NCBI GenBank assembly: GCA_025617745.1
Contig: CM046858.1
Coordinates: 36,411,119-36,475,118, forward strand
DNA: 64,000 nucleotides
Source of the DNA: Heliocidaris erythrogramma
Lineage: Eukaryota; Echinodermata; Echinoidea; Camarodonta; Echinometridae
Direction of reading: 5' to 3'
Shown here: in pieces, positions 25,901 through 31,900 of the stretch
Layout: the number at the start of each line of letters is the position of its first letter
Position numbering within the stretch: position 1 is the stretch's first letter
The notes under the pieces: generated by a model
The model's input: only the letters and a program-made list of their open reading frames with translations
What the model was told of the DNA's origin: nothing
Database searches by the model: none
Program-made: the position numbers and the translations under genes

Positions 25901-28900
25901 TGTCAACAAGACACTTCAATTGAAGAATTGAAAGTAAGGCCAAGCAAACATGTCATCTGTGATACTGTAAAACTAGAAACATTCGCGACATAAATCATTC
26001 TCAAATCCTTAATGACGGCTAATTTTGCAGCAGGAAACTTTCGACAATTGCAATTATAATTTTATGCTGCATAAAACTTTCTGGAATATTGACCACTTGC
26101 GAAATCTGCGAAAGTTTCATGCAAATTCATTTTCTTGTTTTACAGTAGACGGCCTTTATTCTCAAGATGGAGGATTCAGTCTTTATTGCCCTTTTTTGAA
26201 ATTGAAGGATGATTTCTTTAGTGGTGGGCAGGTCCAAGCTATCTTGTCCCATACTTTACCGACTTCATAGTAGGATTTAGTATATCTGATGACTGTATCA
26301 AGCTGAAAGCCTTCCTTGAGCTTGGCTCAGACAAAATATCAAGTATAAGGATGTGTTTATATCAATTTACATGTATGTTCATATTAACATAATACAATTC
26401 CTTTATACTTTGTAATGTAGGGGACATACTGTGAAATTCAGAGCTGCCAACCATTCCGTTTTTGACAGAATTATTACCACTTTTTAACCAATATTACGGC
26501 ATTCCGTTTTTTCTTCATAAAATACGTTTTTTTAGCTGTTTTTTAAGTGTTTGCGTGTGTTCTGTGTACTAGTACACGAAAATACAGTGTTGTCTATGAC
26601 TTCCGGGTTTGAGCTATCGATACACGTAATGTTACAGTCCCACCGACGAAACCGACCCCAAACTGACCGATGGTATGTACATGTACAGTATATCATTGAA
26701 ATAACGCAAGTTTCGATCGCTCTTCCGTCGTGTGACTGGGTCTGTGACTGGGTCGTGTGACTGCGAAAACATGTTTTATTCGCATGCAGCGGTGCCCATG
26801 TAGCGTGCGACCCATGCAAAACGCATGTAAGCACAGCACCGATCTCTATATGTGGGACAATGTATTACCGCTTGCTGAACTGCGCACGGGCTTTGACACG
26901 ATCGTGGATTTAACGGAATTATTTCGCGAAACTGGAGAGGATTTGATCAAAATTAGTGGAAAACGGTCACAGAAGTTTAAAGAGGAGTACAAACAACGAT
27001 TTCCTGTCATAAAGCCAATCACAAAAGGCGTTGAATTTGCATTTTGCATGTGTAAGTTCTCATTTAGATTTTCAACAAAAAGAAAAAAAAATGAAATCCA
27101 AAATCTAAAGCATTTTTATCAAAACCAGTGCGGTGTAGCAGGTCATGCAATATTCCTGACACTTGTATAATTTTCCTTCTAGTTCTATTACATGTACATG
27201 TATATGTTTTTGAAAATTTCTAGTTCTATTACATGTACATTTATGTTTTTGAAAATCAACCTTGGACTCTGTCTCTGGAGTTGGAGATGCTGATTTAATG
27301 GCCTCTAAATAATGCCCCTCCAATCCTCCATAGTGCTATTTTCTCAGTTTCAAGGGGACGTTGCCCCCTTGAGACTCCCATCAGGGCGCTGCCCCTGAAC
27401 CCCCCCCCTCCCCCCCCCGGACCCCGGCCATATTTGTCCCTCTTTTTCGATTTCAAATGTTGGCAAGTAATGAAGTGTGAATATGATCCAAGTAATGCGT
27501 GACTGTGAGCACACATCAAAGGGAAAAATGTGATGAGAAATTTCAGCATAAGAAATGAGCATTATTTCTGCAATGGAAGTATGTCGCGCGAGGTTTTAAG
27601 TTTTGTTTGAAGGTATTCCTTTTTTTTGCTGTAAATTCCTTTTTTTGGCCATCATGATTCCTTTTTTTGGTTGCACAAGGTTGGCAGCTCTGGAAATTGC
27701 TGTGGTATATGCAATCTAAACATAAACAAAACATGGTATATAACAAGACTACAAAGTTTACGTAAATTCAGAGTCACAAATTCCTTCATTTATACATATT
27801 ATAGGGAATGTATTATGAATGGTGTAAATTAAAAGAAAACAGATAACTGTCTGTGTCTGTGCACATGTCTTTATGGAGGTAACATTTTCTTTCAGGAATA
27901 CATGCATATTCATTGCACAGTTGATATAGTCAACATGATTTCAATATATGCATTGCATGCATGTAGCACAGCACAGAAGAAATAGTTTGATTCAAATGTG
28001 GAGATTTTTAATAAATCAAATGAAATTTAAAATATTCCTCTCCCTCTGTGTTTGTGACTGTCGTAGTACTACTTTTTTGGTATTGTACATGTCATGAATA
28101 TTTTATTAAATTTTTTGCAAATAATTTTTTCAACTTAGTGCTCATTGGTTTGTTGCCATAATCTGCTTTGCTGGGGAAGTGATCCATATGAAGAAAGGAA
28201 GTGGTAAATCACCATCACAATCATCCAGTCCCTCGTCATCAAATCAGCCATCGCCGGCATCCGCCGCATCGCCTGCCACGCCTTCCCCCGCCACTCCCTC
28301 CCGAGCCACGCCCTCACCATCGGACCAGTCAGCCAATCATAGCACACCGGCCGAACAGGCCTCAAAGTCATCCGACCCACCAGCCAATCACAGGACTCCA
28401 GGTGTCCAATTGTCTTCATCAAAACAACAATCCACCAATCCAAACTCTGGGGCGGAGCTCCCCTCAAAGTCACCTTCAGGGCAGACAGCACTGTCAGCGC
28501 ATGACAACAGCGAATCGGCCAATAAGACGGCTGATGCTGGGCATGTCTGCCAGCATCCAGCCACTCAGGGAAGTGATAGCACAAATGAGGAGGAGCCTAT
28601 GGACACTTCAGAGAGTCCCGATGAAATAATGGAGGATCACAAAAGTGAAAGGACTTCACAAGAGCTGAAAAACTCTCAAAACAATCCTTCAAGTTCTCCA
28701 CTTACCATGTCCTTAGGAAACAGTACAGAAGCACTTGATGCTTCAAACAATACAGCAGCTTCAGAAAAGGTAATTAATCATGTATCCTGTGCAAAAGCTA
28801 ATTGTGAAAGTAGCTGTCACGAGGGGAAACACTTCAAGTGAAAAATCTATTTTTTTTTCTCTCTTGCGAGAAGAGCACTACTTGAAATACAATGCTGTCT

Positions 28901-31900
28901 GTAGGGATCTGTTCTGTTTCACCATATATGGGCATTGATGCAAGGAGGTGGTTTTGAACTATTGTAATTGATTTGATTGACATTTGAGAGGAATCATGAC
29001 TACAAAGCATGTCAGTTTTGATTTGATCGCAAATGATAATTGTGTTGTTTATATTGTCATAGTGAGCTATTTTATTTAGAAGCAAACTTTAAAAAAAATA
29101 AGTTTGTTACTGGTTTTTAACCCCCAATTTAGTTGACATGTATTTGATTCCATCACGCTTGCAAACAAAAACACTTTGACCAGGAAAGTTTCAAGCATTT
29201 TAAGGGTAAATCTCAGTGACATTCTTCAAAATCAAAAGGAAAATTTATTTTGATATAGCAGAGATGACTCTTACAAAGGAGAATTGTCAACTGAGAATGT
29301 ATAGATAGTATGATTATATGTTTTTGTTTTTTATGGAGTAGGAAGTACATGTACATGTAGATCTGTAGCTTTAACATAAAATCCCGTGCATGGAAACCAA
29401 AACATTCAGAGCATAATATTTTTCATGATTGATCCACTGACCTCTACCACCTGGACGTTTCATTGGCTCAGAGAAGTGAAGTCGTGGTCCGCCATGTTGC
29501 ACTTCTGAAAAATCAACGCGCGAGAAAGCTGGAATACAGATTTGTCAACGATCATGCGGACGCCCATGCGGACGCCCATGGTCAAAACGCGCAGACAAGT
29601 ACAGATGTTCAGTGCGTAACTTGTAATAAACCACATCGCCCTCGGAAGAGTAACATGGCCCCGCCCACTTCAAGTGCTCGCACGCGCAGGAATGGGCGAT
29701 GATCCATCCAGGTGGTAGAGGTCAGTGGATTGATCCCCTTTAAATCAGTTTTATCATGAAATATAGTTTTGAAGAAAGTCTCAAGTTTTCTAGTAAAATT
29801 TCCTTTTCTTTAATTTGACTATACCTCGAAATTCTATTTCAATTCCATTATCATCATGTGCACAATTTTGTCACCATCCTTTTCTGTATAGGGTAAATCC
29901 GAAAGTGCAATAGCATCGAGTCAAGCCAACCCAAGGTCCAACTCTTCTACGACGACCATCGAGTCTCTGGTAATGAATGGCGGAGCGTCCAAGGCAAAGC
30001 TTCTAGATTTTGATTATCAGCAATATCATGTTGGAGAACACAAGCACTTCAAGCAGTAAGTGCTTGACTGGGATCTGTATTCCATGAATTTCCTAACAAA
30101 GAAGTTTAAAATTTACGGAACAGGGGTATGCAGAACTCTTTCTGACATGGGGTAGTGTTGAATGCTGTGAAATTTGCTCAGACCTGCAGGCTTGTCAATA
30201 GAACCCCCCAAAAAAAATCATTTACTGGACACCTTTGTTTTTTAAGTATTTGATATCATAATTTATGCAAGAATATATTCAACTAAAAAGGCCTTGAAAG
30301 AAAAAGAAAGAGCGAAAGTGGTTTGGTGTGAGATGAAATGGATTGAATGCGTTTCCATATTCTATGTAAATTTCTCCATTTGCCAAGTGTGAACGTGATT
30401 GATTGCATGTAAAGACCATATTTACTGTCAATCTAGGAATTGACATTTGATGGCCCCTTTAGGTGGGTATATTTTTCTGTCAACTGGAAGTTTCCACAGT
30501 AGTGTCTCTTCAAATGAACTAACCTTTTCAAATGTTTTTTTTTTCTCAATACCGGTACACTGTGCCTAATATAGATTTTCTATCAGTCACTATATTTTTT
30601 TGTACTGAAGAATCCAACGTATTTGTATCCAAGTTCGCAAAAGTTTTGATCCCAAGTTCTTTTCACCTATTATGTTACATGTACTTCTTTTATTTACAAT
30701 ATCAGGCCAAGCATCCTTGTGTTTGACTCGTTAGCTGGACCTCCAAGGAGAAATGTCATTGCCAAGCTGAGAGAGTGAGTACAATTTGCAAGCATATGTG
30801 CATGTACACATAAATTCGCAATGCGCGGTAATGGACATTTCTAGTTATGAACTGGCTTAATGGTGATTTTAAGATATATGCATTTCCCTTAATTTGTTGT
30901 TTTATCTCATAGTTTTATAAAATATGTAACAAACATTGTGGGGTCTATCCATAGAAATGTTCGAGCATGTTGACATAAAGAGAGCATGCATGAGACAAAT
31001 TGGATAAGACTCTACTCTTATTGTGACATTTGATTTCCCTGTTTAACCCTAATAGAGCCGGGTTATTTAGACCCATCTCATAGCCGGGGGGGGGGCTGAT
31101 TCTGCCCCCCCAAGATCTCGGCCGTCCACCGCGCATTCGCAATGAAAAATCGGCACACACGTCGCCGACCACGTAATCTACAAAACTGTATAGTCAATTT
31201 CTCCGAAAAATGTCACAACTAATTAATTATGCTAATTTATGCATAAAATTAATGGTTTGCTCTAATTAATTAAATAAATCCCCAAAACTGCTAATTTTTT
31301 GTATAGAGACTCTTTGTCAGATTCTGATCAAATAAACCAAAGAAAAAAATCGGTAAAATCCTTTTTTTCTTCTGTATTTTATTGTTTTTTAAATTTCTTA
31401 TGTATTTCTTTGTTTTCCGACTTTTTGTTTTTTATTGTTTTTTCGATGGAATTCGTCGGCGACACTATTTTAATCATAAACAACATACAATTAATTGTTT
31501 TTAAACAGTAAAAGTAAAAATAATGAAACATTTATGTTTTAGCTGGAAGCACAATTTGCATTGGATTTGTACATGAAATCACGTTTTTGAGCAATTTTGG
31601 GTCTGACATGCACTTGCGTAACTCCGGAACCGCACGCGCGGACATCACAAATTTGGTCTCAAAAGTTGCGCAAGACTTGAAAGAAAAAAGTAGTGAAGCG
31701 GCGTGCTGACTGCTTTTCGCGATGCAAACATATTACGCGAAACGTCGGATTCCGCCCCCCCCCCCCGGGCCTATTAGGGTTAAACCATGATGAGAACATC
31801 TTTGCTTGTTCCAACGTGAAGAGCATTACTTGAAAAATCTGAAAACTTTCATTGACACGTCCTTCTGTTTTCATTTGATACAGCTACTTGACGATAGAGT

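Noticed and set aside
29463-29702. 80-codon frame with a C-x2-C pair
   Set aside because: It lies wholly inside an element with 24-base inverted ends and shows no resemblance to a known domain.
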